Shown here: piece after piece, positions 23,253 through 32,353 of the stretch
How the letters are laid out: every line of letters begins with the position of its first letter
How positions within the stretch are numbered: position 1 is the first letter of the stretch
Source of the DNA: UBA1422 sp041752735
GTDB lineage: Bacteria; Bacillota; Clostridia; Peptostreptococcales; Anaerovoracaceae
Assembly: GCA_041752735.1 (NCBI GenBank)
Contig: JBGSVW010000035.1
Location: forward strand, 1-64,000
Reading direction: 5' to 3'
Length of the DNA: 64,000 bases
Program-made: the position numbers and the translations under genes
The notes under the pieces: generated by a model
Databases searched by the model: none
What the model was told of the DNA's origin: nothing
The model's input: only the letters and a program-made list of their open reading frames with translations

Positions 23253-23553
23253 GGATATGCCAGAAGAATACATGGCGTTCACCGTAAAAGAATGGCATAG
23301 GTTTCTAGAAAAAACACCGGCAGCGGATGTAGCTGATGCCCTCGATTATCACATAAACGAAAGTCCATTCCCGCCAGGGATCGCAGAGATTCAGGTGCAG
23401 CTTAAAGCAGTGTATGATAACCGTCACCGGAAACGATTAGCGGAGCAACCTGCACTGGCACCACCAACCGATATGCTGTCAGACGAAGAGAGAGAACTAA
23501 AGATAGCGGAGATGCGAAGAAAACTTAACGAATCTTTTAGCTGGAAGGAGTAG
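23188..23553 (+). CDS. Phage replicative helicase loader (G39P-like)
   Basis: 121-aa protein. The N-terminal helical domain (QIHYWRFFKDMPEEYMAFTVKEWHRFL) and the ESPFPPGIAEIQ segment match the G40P loader/inhibitor family (PF11417). Such proteins deliver the host or phage DnaB-type helicase to the initiator. GGAGG lies before the ATG. It overlaps the replisome organizer gene, so both are co-translated. No phage helicase gene follows, so it probably loads the host helicase. Confidence 0.82.
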   Translation: MTQEEAKAMMQKIQIHYWRFFKDMPEEYMAFTVKEWHRFLEKTPAADVADALDYHINESPFPPGIAEIQVQLKAVYDNRHRKRLAEQPALAPPTDMLSDEERELKIAEMRRKLNESFSWKE

Positions 23554-23556
23554 CGC

Positions 23557-23928
23557 ATGCCAGGACGAACATACACTATCCCGGAGAACGTTTGGCGGAA
23601 GTGCATCTGCATCATAAGGGATTATGACAGGACCCAGGCGGAATATGAGAGCTTGCTACATCAAAGCCCTTCTCCTCTTACAGGAGAGCCGAAGGCGAGA
23701 AGCCCAAGCAGTCCTACAGAGCGGGCAGGCATGAATCGTGCACTGATGGCCATAAGATTAAATGCAGTGGATGAAGCCTTTACGATTATTCCTCCTGAGT
23801 ACAGCCAGGCAATTAGGGACAATATCGTGAAGCGGATTCAATATCCGGATTACGCGGACCGGAGAACCTTTTGTAGGTGGAAGGCAAGGATGCTTAAATA
23901 TCTCGCAGAAAAATTGCTGTTGATATAA
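23557..23928 (+). CDS. ArpU/RinA-type late transcription regulator
   Basis: 123-aa basic protein. The N-terminus includes IIRDYDRTQAEYESLL, and the C-terminal half (LNAVDEAFTIIPPEYSQAIRDNI, then RRTFCRWKARMLKYLAEKL) is typical of small late regulators with a sigma region 4-like helix-turn-helix (ArpU, RinA). It lies between replication and packaging genes, where these regulators act. It would switch on the late genes through a promoter in the adjacent 210-base leader. Identity with a named family is inferred from position and pattern. Confidence 0.6.
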   Translation: MPGRTYTIPENVWRKCICIIRDYDRTQAEYESLLHQSPSPLTGEPKARSPSSPTERAGMNRALMAIRLNAVDEAFTIIPPEYSQAIRDNIVKRIQYPDYADRRTFCRWKARMLKYLAEKLLLI

Positions 23929-23969
23929 AGATGTCTCACAATCCCTAAAAAAATGTGATATTATGTTAT

Positions 23970-24074
23970 TGGGTAGAAATGACCCAAAACTATATAATGC
24001 AGAAACGACCGTCTTTGAGGCGGTTTTTTCGTAGGCATAAATAAACAGAATGGCAGCAATAACAGCTGCCTTTT
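23970..24074 (+). promoter_or_regulatory. Leader before the packaging genes: palindrome, promoter and two hairpins
   Basis: ttgggt (23970-23975) and acccaa (23982-23987) form an inverted repeat, and TATAAT lies at 23993-23998. Two terminator-like hairpins follow: accgtc/ggcggt (24008-24024) with TTTTTT, and ggcagc/gctgcc (24052-24070) with TTTT. A promoter followed so closely by terminators suggests a short RNA or an antitermination-controlled late leader. The regulator may be the ArpU/RinA-like protein next door. Confidence 0.5.
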
Positions 24075-24141
24075 GTATTGGGAGCGTGAGTCTTGCCCGA
24101 AAGTAATAGAAGGGCAAGCGGCTGCCCATTAAGGTGAACGC

Positions 24142-24402
24142 ATGAGAGATTTTCATAGCAGTGCCAAGTGGCGAAGAAAGCGTGCTGCAATATTAAGACG
24201 GGATCAGTACCGATGTGTCGAGTGCAGAAAGTATGGAAGGCTGATTGAGGCCACCATCGTCCATCACATCAAACCATATGAAGAGTATCCTGAACTTGCT
24301 TATGAGAGCAGCAACCTAGAGAGCCTATGCACTACATGCCACAACAAGGCCCATCCTGAAAAGGGAACTAAGAGTTTAACATACCAAAGATTAAGACCAT
24401 AA
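24142..24402 (+). CDS. Phage HNH endonuclease
   Basis: 86-aa HNH nuclease. A zinc ribbon is formed by CVEC and CTTC, the catalytic His pair is in TIVHHIKPY, and the last His motif is in CHNKAHP. Small HNH proteins next to terminase genes stimulate cleavage by the terminase at cos sites. AAGGTG precedes the ATG. The terminase pair lies 2.1 kb downstream with methyltransferase genes in between. Confidence 0.9.
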   Translation: MRDFHSSAKWRRKRAAILRRDQYRCVECRKYGRLIEATIVHHIKPYEEYPELAYESSNLESLCTTCHNKAHPEKGTKSLTYQRLRP

Positions 24403-24410
24403 AAAGGCAG

Positions 24411-24418
24411 CCCCCCCC
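24411..24418 (+). repeat. C8 homopolymer tract near the HNH gene
   Basis: Eight C residues in a row lie 8 bases after the HNH stop, in a 105-base gap. This may be part of a cos-type packaging site or simply a slippage-prone tract. No protein frame crosses it. Confidence 0.5.
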
Positions 24419-24507
24419 TATGAAATGTTGCAATTCCAACGCATTTTAACTGGGGTGGGTTTGGGCTTCCGACTACGCCATATTTTCCATAAAGGGGGGA
24501 AAGCTAA

Positions 24508-25701
24508 ATGCAGGTTAAAAACACCGCAATTGACAAGATAAAACCATATGAGAACAACCCGAGAATCAATGAAAAGGCCGTTGAAAAGGTAGCGGCGAGC
24601 CTTAAAGAGTTCGGGTTTCAGCAGCCGATTGTGGTGGATAAGGATGGGATAATCATTGTTGGCCATACCAGATTAAAGGCAGCGGAGAAGCTTGGCCTAA
24701 AAGAAGTGCCGGTTTTATATGCAACCACTCTTTCTGAAGAGCAGGTAAAGGCATACCGCCTGGCGGACAATAAGACCGCGGAGTTTTCCGAGTGGGATAT
24801 GGACCTTCTTACAGGAGAGCTTGAAGGACTAGAGGCCTTTGACTTTGACATGGTGCCTTTCGGGTTTGAGAAGTTTGGGGAGATTGCCGAAGACGACTTT
24901 GATGCAGATGAAGCAATTTCTGAAATTGAAGAGGAAGGATACGAGCCTTTTACCAAGCTTGGCCAGATCTGGAAGCTGGGATTGCACCGGCTACTTTGTG
25001 GAGACAGCACTAAGCCAGAGGATGTGGAATTGCTTATGGATGGCGCGCTTGCTGACATGGTCTTTACAGATCCGCCCTGGAATGTGAACTACGGCGCGGT
25101 GGAAGAAAAGAATGCCCAAGGGTACAAGCCGAGGACGATTATGAATGACTCCATGGACACAGAAGACTTTAAGGAGTTCATGCAGAAATCCTTTTCCTGT
25201 ATGAGTAAGGTTTCAGAGCCTGGGGCCATGACCTATGTGGTGATGTCCGCCCAGGAGTGGGGCAACGTCATGCTTGCCTTATCGGAAAATAGTTACCATT
25301 GGTCCTCGACGATTATCTGGAACAAGGACCGGCTGGTGTTATCCCGCAAGGATTACCATACCAAATACGAGCCCATCTGGTACGGGTGGAAAGATGGCGC
25401 TCCAAGAAAGTTTCCTCTTACGGACAGAAAGCAAAGCGACGTATGGGATATTGAAAGACCGTCAAAGAGTGACGAGCATCCCACCATGAAACCGATAGAA
25501 CTTGTGGCCAGGGCAATTCAAAACAGCTCGGAATCTAGCAGCAATGTATTAGATCTGTTTGGCGGATCAGGAACGACCCTGATTGCAGCAGAGCAAACTG
25601 GAAGGCGCTGCTTTATGATGGAGCTCGATCCCAAATATTGCGACGTCATTATTCGAAGGTGGGAGCTTCTTGCCGGACAAAAGGCGGAGCTCGTAAACTG
25701 A
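24508..25701 (+). CDS. ParB-domain DNA methyltransferase
   Basis: 397-aa fusion. The N-terminal ParB-like domain (about aa 1-90) has VVDKDGIIIVGHTRLKAA. The C-terminal domain is a beta-class N4/N6 methyltransferase with TDPPWN near aa 190 and the SAM-binding LDLFGGSGTT near aa 350. This fusion is common in Firmicute prophages. It probably methylates phage DNA against host restriction or to mark packaging sites. GGGGGG precedes the ATG. It is followed by two small phage proteins and the terminase. Confidence 0.92.
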   Translation: MQVKNTAIDKIKPYENNPRINEKAVEKVAASLKEFGFQQPIVVDKDGIIIVGHTRLKAAEKLGLKEVPVLYATTLSEEQVKAYRLADNKTAEFSEWDMDLLTGELEGLEAFDFDMVPFGFEKFGEIAEDDFDADEAISEIEEEGYEPFTKLGQIWKLGLHRLLCGDSTKPEDVELLMDGALADMVFTDPPWNVNYGAVEEKNAQGYKPRTIMNDSMDTEDFKEFMQKSFSCMSKVSEPGAMTYVVMSAQEWGNVMLALSENSYHWSSTIIWNKDRLVLSRKDYHTKYEPIWYGWKDGAPRKFPLTDRKQSDVWDIERPSKSDEHPTMKPIELVARAIQNSSESSSNVLDLFGGSGTTLIAAEQTGRRCFMMELDPKYCDVIIRRWELLAGQKAELVN

Positions 25702-25765
25702 ATTACCTTGACTTTAGAGTCAGTTAGAGGGTACATGGTAGTGCGAAATGCATTAGGAGGAAAAA

Positions 25766-25996
25766 ATGAATATGATTAAACCATATGCGATTGAACGCTT
25801 AAGACAAAACTACCCTCGGGGAACCAGAGTCGAGCTTTTATCCATGAACGACCCTTATACCAAACTCCTTCCGGGAGACCAAGGAACGGTTACGGACATC
25901 GACGATACCGGAACAGTCTTTGTTGACTGGGATAGAGGCTCATGCCTTGGCCTTGTTTATGGCATCGACCATTACAGAAAGGTGGAGAGCGTATGA
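25766..25996 (+). CDS. DUF4314 domain protein
   Basis: 76-aa protein that matches DUF4314 over its length: YPRGTRVELLSMND, then PGDQGTVTDID and VFVDWDRGSCLGL. This SH3-like barrel is frequent beside phage methyltransferases and has unknown function. AGGAGG precedes the ATG. Its stop overlaps the next start (ATGA). Confidence 0.88.
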   Translation: MNMIKPYAIERLRQNYPRGTRVELLSMNDPYTKLLPGDQGTVTDIDDTGTVFVDWDRGSCLGLVYGIDHYRKVESV

Positions 25997-26484
25997 ATGA
26001 AAAGGTGAAAGAACAAATCCTGGCCATAAGGGACACCGGCGCGACAAATATGTTTGATATCAACTCGGTAGGTAGACTCGCCATGGACCATAGCTACTAT
26101 GAGCTTGTCAGCTTCTTGGAGGAGAAAACCAAAGAATACCTTCACTTCATTTTAACCGGCGAGACCGAAGAAATAACAGATGCCGCATTTGTAAGAAAAC
26201 CCGCAAGGCTTGATGACTTGATTGCCTGGGATAAGGTGGCCAAGCAAAGAAGCCAGTTTGCTATTGAAAAAACCATTGAGCTTGAGCAAGCGGAATTTGA
26301 ACACTTCGCAAACGACCTTTTTGCCGACCAGGATTTCATCAAAGAAAATGTCGAGCTGATGCAGGTAGATAAAAACGGCATTAAGCACTGCATTCTTGTG
26401 AGAGCGAGAGGGGAAACCGCTGGCATCCTAGTGGAAAGCGAAGGCTACGAATATTCACGGTATGCGGCTTATCTGAAAGGCTAA
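25993..26484 (+). CDS. DUF5049/DUF6329 fusion protein
   Basis: 163-aa protein. Residues 1-50 (EQILAIRDTGATNMFDINSV) match DUF5049. Residues 65-163 (from LDDLIAWDKVAKQR to ESEGYEYSRYAAYL) match DUF6329. The two are often separate genes in related prophages and are fused here. The ATG at 25993 overlaps the DUF4314 stop. Functions are unknown; the constant position before terminase suggests a role around packaging or DNA modification. Confidence 0.8.
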   Translation: MNEKVKEQILAIRDTGATNMFDINSVGRLAMDHSYYELVSFLEEKTKEYLHFILTGETEEITDAAFVRKPARLDDLIAWDKVAKQRSQFAIEKTIELEQAEFEHFANDLFADQDFIKENVELMQVDKNGIKHCILVRARGETAGILVESEGYEYSRYAAYLKG

Positions 26485-26502
26485 AAAAAATTAATACGAG
26501 AG

Positions 26503-26527
26503 GGACTTCAATCGGAGTCCTTTTTTC
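26503..26527 (+). terminator. Weak terminator before the terminase genes
   Basis: A 5-bp stem ggact (26503-26507) with agtcc (26516-26520) is followed by seven T residues. It may reduce read-through between the methyltransferase group and the head genes. Confidence 0.55.
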
Positions 26528-26552
26528 GTTCCAAAGAAGGGATGGTGGCAGT

Positions 26553-26927
26553 ATGGAAAAAGAAGCACAACACTATAAAAGAGAAATCATAAAGAAAATG
26601 AAAAACGTCAGCACATACAACGTCAGCTTTATCTATACTATCGACACCCTTGCCAAGGTCCTAGCTGACTACAACAAGACCACAGACCAGTTTCAGGGTA
26701 CGGGTGGAAACATCATCGTCAAGCACACCAATAAAAACGGATCAACCAATGCGGTGAAAAATCCTTTGTACCTAGCCATCGAAAAGCTGCGGGATGACAT
26801 CATCGCCTATTCCAGGGAACTGGGACTCACCCCTGCAGGACTTAAAAGAATCAACCAAGACGGAAATACACCACCGGCCAAAGTTTCAAAACTCGATGAG
26901 GTGATGGAGGCCATAAGGCGTGAGTAG
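26553..26927 (+). CDS. terS: Terminase small subunit, P27 family
   Basis: 124-aa P27-family small terminase (PF05119). The central helix FIYTIDTLAKVLADYNKTTDQF and the C-terminal PLYLAIEKLRDDIIAYSRELGLTPA, PLY being the family's typical start of the second half, are clear. It recognises the packaging site on concatemeric DNA. It overlaps the large subunit gene by 8 bases. P27 with HK97-like large subunits is usual in cos-type siphoviruses. Confidence 0.9.
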   Translation: MEKEAQHYKREIIKKMKNVSTYNVSFIYTIDTLAKVLADYNKTTDQFQGTGGNIIVKHTNKNGSTNAVKNPLYLAIEKLRDDIIAYSRELGLTPAGLKRINQDGNTPPAKVSKLDEVMEAIRRE

Positions 26928-28629
26928 GAATCTTCACTTTGAAGAGGTCATGGCTTATTCGGAAGGCGTTGTGGCAGGAGAGATCGTTGCCAACGAAGAC
27001 CGGGTGCTAGCCTGCCAGCGATTCCTAAATGATTTGCAAGACGACAAATGGAACTTTAGGCCGAAAGACGCAGAGTTTGTTGTGCGGATCATTGAAAAAA
27101 CCTTCGTCCATATCAAGGGGCCGGCTAGAGGGAAACCATTTTTACTTGAGCCCTGGGAGAAATTCGTCTGCTATAACATTGCAGGATTTTATCTTAAAGA
27201 CACAAACGAACGTCGATTCAAAGAGGCGTTTATTTTTATACCGAGAAAAAACAGCAAGACCCTATTTGCCTCGGCTCTGGCCTGGGCGTTATCGCTTCTT
27301 GATCGGAAATATTACTCGGTTCTTTACATCATCGCGACCAAGCTTGACCGTGCTTTAGAAGCCTTTGAAAACATCCGTGAAAACATCGAGTACATGGGCG
27401 AGCGAAGCAACTTCAAAGTTCTGGATAACAACTCTGAGCACAGTATCAGCAGAGTCTTTTACGACGGCAAAGGCGAGAAGACCGGGGCGATGAAAATACA
27501 GGCTTTGGCTAGCGACTCAAAGAGAGCCGACGGACTAAACGCCAACATCGTCATCCTGGATGAAATGCACGCATATAAAAGCGCCAATGAATACTTTGTA
27601 TATAAGCAGGCCATGAAAGCATATATCAACAAGCTGCTAATCGGCATTACCACAGCCGGTGAAAACATGAGCAGCTTTTGTTACCAGAGGCTTATCTACT
27701 GCCAAAGCGTCCTTCGGGGAACTGTTATGGACGACCAGTATTTTATCTTCATCTGCATGGCAGATAACCCGGAGGATTACACCAACCCCATTGAGCACGA
27801 GAAAGCCAACCCGAATTACCGGGTGACCATACGGCCCCAGGACATTATGGATGAGGCGCTGCAAGCACAAAACGATCCAAGCGGTCGAAGCGAGTTTTTA
27901 AATAAGTCCCTTAACGTCTATACGAATGTCATGGGCACCTACTTTGATATCTTTGAAGTCCAGGCATCGGACGAAACATATAACTGGACCTTAGAGGAAC
28001 TTTCGAAGCTTCCAATCAAGTGGTACGGGGGCGCGGATCTATCCAGGCTCCACGACCTTAGCGGAACGTCCCTTCACGGAAGATATAACGGTGTGGATAT
28101 CGCCATCACCCATGGATTCATCCCGGTTGTCATGGCGCAGCTTAAAGCGACTGAAGACAATATCCCATTTTTCTGGTGGGAAGAGCAAGGATGGCTGACG
28201 CTTTGTAACAGCGAGGTTATCGACTATGACGATGTGGTCAAGTGGTTTAAGTCCATGCGGGATATGGGATTTCGGATCAGATGGGTTGGATATGACAGAA
28301 GGTACTCTAGGGAGTTTATTGCAAAAATGAAAAGCGCGAACTTCAAGGTAAAGGACCAGCCCCAAAGGTATGTGGAAAAAACAGAACCCTTTCGAGAGAT
28401 TGAAAAACAGATCAAGCAAAAGAAGTTTTACCACGTCCATAACAAAGCCTATGAATATTGCATCGGAAATGTCATGGCCATAGAAGACAGCGACGACTTT
28501 GTGAAATTCCAAAAGGTCCAAAAGACCCAGCGAATCGATTTATTTGATGCCGACGTCGTTGCCACAAAGCAAATGATGATTGACATTGAAAAATCGAACA
28601 AGTCCAAAGAGTGGTTTGATGAGGAGTGA
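26920..28629 (+). CDS. terL: Terminase large subunit
   Basis: 569-aa large terminase of the Terminase_1/HK97 group. The ATPase has PRKNSKT (Walker A variant, near aa 108) and NIVILDEMHAY (Walker B, near aa 208) with a coupling ITTAG motif. The C-terminal nuclease domain has GGADLSR and FDADVVATKQ acidic residues. It drives DNA into the prohead and cuts at the ends. The start is GTG at 26920, inside the small subunit's end. Full length; no sign of decay. Confidence 0.95.
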   Translation: MSRNLHFEEVMAYSEGVVAGEIVANEDRVLACQRFLNDLQDDKWNFRPKDAEFVVRIIEKTFVHIKGPARGKPFLLEPWEKFVCYNIAGFYLKDTNERRFKEAFIFIPRKNSKTLFASALAWALSLLDRKYYSVLYIIATKLDRALEAFENIRENIEYMGERSNFKVLDNNSEHSISRVFYDGKGEKTGAMKIQALASDSKRADGLNANIVILDEMHAYKSANEYFVYKQAMKAYINKLLIGITTAGENMSSFCYQRLIYCQSVLRGTVMDDQYFIFICMADNPEDYTNPIEHEKANPNYRVTIRPQDIMDEALQAQNDPSGRSEFLNKSLNVYTNVMGTYFDIFEVQASDETYNWTLEELSKLPIKWYGGADLSRLHDLSGTSLHGRYNGVDIAITHGFIPVVMAQLKATEDNIPFFWWEEQGWLTLCNSEVIDYDDVVKWFKSMRDMGFRIRWVGYDRRYSREFIAKMKSANFKVKDQPQRYVEKTEPFREIEKQIKQKKFYHVHNKAYEYCIGNVMAIEDSDDFVKFQKVQKTQRIDLFDADVVATKQMMIDIEKSNKSKEWFDEE

Positions 28630-28633
28630 TTAA

Positions 28634-29818
28634 ATGAAAAAAAAACCAAATACAGCCCGGGATAAACCGACTCAAAGCAGGGACGCGTACTCTTCTTGGA
28701 TTACCACTTCTGACGCGTATGAGACCCTTTGTGTCAGCGGATACACCCGGCTATCAGATAATCCGGAAGTGCAGATGGCGGTGAATAAAATAGCCGACCT
28801 GGTATCTTCCATGACCATTCACCTGATGAAAAACACAACCACAGGAGATATCCGGATTCAAAATGAACTGTCCAAGAAGATAGACATTTCACCTAATGTG
28901 AATATGACGAGAAAAACGTTCATCCATGGAATTGTAAAAACGCTGCTTTTAGAGGGAAACTCGGTTGTCTTTCCAAAGACGGACAAGGGACTTATTGGAA
29001 GCCTTGTGCCGCTCAAACCCTCCCGGGTGAGCTTTATTGAAAGCGGCGATTCGTACTTGATCCGGTATGGCAGCGAAGGGTTTGATCCGGCTAATTTACT
29101 TCATTTTGTCATCAATCCTGATCCGGAACGGCCATGGCTCGGGCAGGGTAACCGGGTTGTCTTAAAGGACATTGTCCAAAACCTAAAGCAGGCTGCAGCC
29201 ACAAAAAAAGGATTCATGGAGTCCAAGTGGAAGCCGTCGGTCATCGTCCGGGTGGATGCCCTGGCAGATGAGTTTTCCGGAAAAGCAGGCCGGACGAAAT
29301 TCCTGGAAGAATATGTGGCATCCCAAACAGCAGGTGAACCCTGGGTCATTCCGGCGGAGCTACTGGATGTCCAATCGGTAAAGCCTTTATCCTTACAGGA
29401 CCTTGCCATAAACGATGCGATTACCCTGGACAAAAAGACTGTGGCCGGCATCTTTAGTGTTCCGGCTTTTGTGGTTGGCGCTGGGGATTACAGCAAAGAT
29501 GAATACAACAACTTCATCAATACGATCATCCTATCCATTGCAAAAGAGATTGAGCAGGAACTGACGAGAAAGCTTCTTATTTCGCCGGATCTATATTTCA
29601 GGTTTAACCCAAGAGCCCTGTATGCCTATGACATACAGGAACTGTCCGGGGTGGCCCAGGAGCTCTTTGTACGAGGGATTATGACCGGCAACGAAGCAAG
29701 AGGCTGGCTAGGGATGCCGCCTATGAACGGCCTTGATGAACTTGTGATATTAGAAAACTTCATCCCTATCGGGTCGATTGCAGACCAGAAGAAACTCAAA
29801 CAGAACGGAGGAGAGTAA
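28634..29818 (+). CDS. Phage portal protein, HK97 type
   Basis: 394-aa portal protein of the HK97 family. It has the early NPEVQMAVNKIADLVSSM helix, the LLHFVINPDPERPWLGQG wing segment and the NNFINTIILSIAKEIEQELTR helix before the clip region. Twelve copies form the DNA gate at one capsid vertex. It starts 4 bases after terL and its stop overlaps the protease start by one base (TAATG). Length is normal. Confidence 0.93.
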   Translation: MKKKPNTARDKPTQSRDAYSSWITTSDAYETLCVSGYTRLSDNPEVQMAVNKIADLVSSMTIHLMKNTTTGDIRIQNELSKKIDISPNVNMTRKTFIHGIVKTLLLEGNSVVFPKTDKGLIGSLVPLKPSRVSFIESGDSYLIRYGSEGFDPANLLHFVINPDPERPWLGQGNRVVLKDIVQNLKQAAATKKGFMESKWKPSVIVRVDALADEFSGKAGRTKFLEEYVASQTAGEPWVIPAELLDVQSVKPLSLQDLAINDAITLDKKTVAGIFSVPAFVVGAGDYSKDEYNNFINTIILSIAKEIEQELTRKLLISPDLYFRFNPRALYAYDIQELSGVAQELFVRGIMTGNEARGWLGMPPMNGLDELVILENFIPIGSIADQKKLKQNGGE

Positions 29819-30399
29819 TGGAAAGAAGCAAATTTCAAATAAGAAACCTAAACATGGAAATAGAGAAAAGGTCAGATACCGGCGAAGGGGATCTGTTTTT
29901 GGAAGGGTACTTTGCTGTCTTTAATTCCATCTATGAATTATGGCCCGGAGCTACTGAAAGCATCGCGCCTGGGGCATTTGCAGACTCGCTAAGTGGAGAT
30001 GTTAGGGCTCTTTATAACCATGACCAAAACATCGTCCTTGGGCGAACGGCTGCTGCCACCGTGGAACTACGGGAAGACAGCTACGGCCTTTATGGAAAAA
30101 TCAAAATCAATCGTGACGACAGTGATGCCATGAACGCATACTCGCGTATCCAACGCGGGGACGTCACCCAGTGCTCGTTTGGTTTCGATATAGAAAGCGA
30201 GGAGCTCAGAGACAATGGCGACGGCACTTGCCACTGGACGATCCGAAAAGTCAACCCCTTATGGGAAATCTCACCCTGCGTATTTCCGGCTTATCAAGAG
30301 ACGACCGTTTCAGCGAGAAGGCAGGATTACGAAGAAATCAAAAAACGACAACTGGAAAAATGGCGTGAAGAAACGCGCAAAAAATTAGGAGGTAAATAA
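29818..30399 (+). CDS. HK97-type prohead protease
   Basis: 193-aa assemblin-fold serine protease. LYNHDQNIVLGRT near aa 63-75 carries the catalytic His, and QCSFGFD near aa 119 carries the Ser. It should cleave the N-terminal scaffold domain of the capsid protein during maturation. Its stop overlaps the capsid gene start by one base, so synthesis is coupled. Confidence 0.93.
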   Translation: MERSKFQIRNLNMEIEKRSDTGEGDLFLEGYFAVFNSIYELWPGATESIAPGAFADSLSGDVRALYNHDQNIVLGRTAAATVELREDSYGLYGKIKINRDDSDAMNAYSRIQRGDVTQCSFGFDIESEELRDNGDGTCHWTIRKVNPLWEISPCVFPAYQETTVSARRQDYEEIKKRQLEKWREETRKKLGGK

Positions 30400-32057
30400 T
30401 GGCTCTAAAAGTTTTGATGCTGAGAAAAAAGCTCAGTGAAAAAAATAAGGAACTTTCGGATCTTCGAAAGACATCGGAAGGGTTTTCCACCCGTGAAGCA
30501 GAATTGGAACAGTCAATCGAAGAGGCAAAGACCGAGGAAGAAAAGACAGCGGTGGAAGATGCCATCACGCAGTTTGAAAAGGAAAAGGAAGAAAGCGAAG
30601 AGGCAGCGACCGCTCTTGAAACCGAAATCAAGGGAATTGAAACCGAGATTGAAGACCTGGAGCGTAGCATCCCCAAGGCTGAAAACATCGCAGATATTAT
30701 ATCCATCAAGAGAGGAGAACAAAAAAGTATGAACACAAGAAAGTTTTTCGGGATGTCGCCTGAACAGCGGGATGCCTTTGTAGCAAGAGACGACGTCAAG
30801 GAATTTTTGGCAAGAGCAAGAGAACTGGGCGGCTCTCAGTCAAGAGGAGTCACCGGCGCGGAGCTTGGGATTCCTGAAGTCATTTTAGAGTTGCTGCGTG
30901 ACAACATGTACCGCTACAGCAAGCTCATCACCAAAATTAGGTTAAAGCCGGTAACGGGAAAAGCAAGACAAAACATCTCCGGGACAGTGCCTGAGGGCGT
31001 TTGGATGGAGGCTGTTGCCAATCTGAACGAGCTTGAGATTGTCTTTAACCAGATTGAAGTCGACGGCTACAAGGTTGGCGGTTTCATTCCGATTCCAAAC
31101 TCCACCCTGGCGGACAGCGACCTTAATCTTTCCAGCGAAATTCTGGACGCACTTGGGCAGGCCATTGGTCTTGCCATCGACAAGGCCATCCTTTACGGAT
31201 CTGGCACAAAGATGCCCCTTGGCATTGCCACTAGACTGGCTCAGACAAGCAAGCCAGGAAGCTGGGGACTAAACGCACCTACATGGACGGATCTTCACAC
31301 CAGCAATATCTTAAAGATCAACCCAAGCGGTATGACGGCTGAAGCCTTCTTTGCTGCCCTGGTTTTAAACCTGGGAGTTGCTGCGCCGAACTTTGCCACA
31401 GGCGGAACCTTTTGGGCCATGAACAGAAAGACCCGAATGACCATCCTTTCCAAGGCCATTACCTTTAATGCTTCCGGTGCTATTGTAGCCGGGCAAATGG
31501 GAACTATGCCTGTCGAAGGTGGTGAGATTGTAGAACTGGACTTTATCCCAGACAACGACATTATAGGTGGATTTGGATCGCTTTACCTACTCGCGGAGCG
31601 TGAGGGGTCACTGCTTTCCATGTCTGAGCACGTGAGATTCCTCCAAGACCAGACGGTCTATAAGGGAACAGCCAGATATGACGGAGCCCCGGTTATTGGA
31701 GCAGGCTTTGTGATTGTAAATATCAACAACGCAAGCGCGACAACCTCTAAGACCTTTGAAACCGACTATGCCAATACGGAGCTTGGAGCCTTGGGCGTAA
31801 CCTCTGTTGCAGGCACAGCTTCTGGAGATACTTTGATTACCGTAACAGGTGGCGAAGTTTCCGGCACGACTTTCGGATACAAGGTTCTTGGCAAGGTAGC
31901 GGCAGTAGCAAGCGGTGACAAGAAGACCGGATTTACCACCTTCACTTCACCGGACGATATCACTGCGGAAACCGGCAAGGTAATTACTGTAGTCGAATAC
32001 GACGCAGCAGGCCGTGCCATCAAGGTTGGTAGCTGCCAGGTAGTTGCCAAAGCCTAG
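30399..32057 (+). CDS. Major capsid protein, HK97 fold, with scaffold and extra C-terminal domain
   Basis: 552-aa capsid protein, longer than the usual 390-430 aa. Residues 1-110 are a Glu/Lys coiled coil, the delta-type scaffold removed by the protease. Residues about 125-445 are the HK97 fold, including the conserved E-loop and SALDWLRQ-type helices in other frames of the family and GSGTKMPLGIAT here. Residues about 450-552 form a Gly/Thr-rich beta domain (GTASGDTLITVTGGEVSGTT) that probably decorates the capsid surface. RBS AGGAGG before the ATG. Confidence 0.92.
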   Translation: MALKVLMLRKKLSEKNKELSDLRKTSEGFSTREAELEQSIEEAKTEEEKTAVEDAITQFEKEKEESEEAATALETEIKGIETEIEDLERSIPKAENIADIISIKRGEQKSMNTRKFFGMSPEQRDAFVARDDVKEFLARARELGGSQSRGVTGAELGIPEVILELLRDNMYRYSKLITKIRLKPVTGKARQNISGTVPEGVWMEAVANLNELEIVFNQIEVDGYKVGGFIPIPNSTLADSDLNLSSEILDALGQAIGLAIDKAILYGSGTKMPLGIATRLAQTSKPGSWGLNAPTWTDLHTSNILKINPSGMTAEAFFAALVLNLGVAAPNFATGGTFWAMNRKTRMTILSKAITFNASGAIVAGQMGTMPVEGGEIVELDFIPDNDIIGGFGSLYLLAEREGSLLSMSEHVRFLQDQTVYKGTARYDGAPVIGAGFVIVNINNASATTSKTFETDYANTELGALGVTSVAGTASGDTLITVTGGEVSGTTFGYKVLGKVAAVASGDKKTGFTTFTSPDDITAETGKVITVVEYDAAGRAIKVGSCQVVAKA

Positions 32058-32071
32058 GAAGGAGAAAAGCT

Positions 32072-32353
32072 GTGCAGGATGAACTATTACTGATAACGCT
32101 AAAACAGGACCTTGAAATCCTGCATAGCAAAAACGAAGAATATCTACTTCAACTCATTAAGGTTGCCAAGGACATGATTGCTCGAGAGGGCATCACCCTT
32201 GGCGATTCTTATGAGGACCAGGCGCTTGTCACCATGTACGCTGCCTGGATGTACCGGAAGAGGGCTAGCGATGAAAACAAGATGCCAAGAATGCTACGGG
32301 CCAGCTTGAACAATAAGCTGTTTTCTCAAAAGGCGGTGGACACCGATGTTTGA
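32072..32353 (+). CDS. Head-tail connector protein (gp6-like)
   Basis: 93-aa helical protein between capsid and head-closure genes, with the four-helix pattern of HK97 gp6-like connectors (DLEILHSKNEEYLLQLI, DQALVTMYAAWMYRKRA). It forms a ring under the portal. The start is GTG at 32072 behind GGAGAA. It overlaps the next gene by 8 bases. Confidence 0.8.
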   Translation: MQDELLLITLKQDLEILHSKNEEYLLQLIKVAKDMIAREGITLGDSYEDQALVTMYAAWMYRKRASDENKMPRMLRASLNNKLFSQKAVDTDV

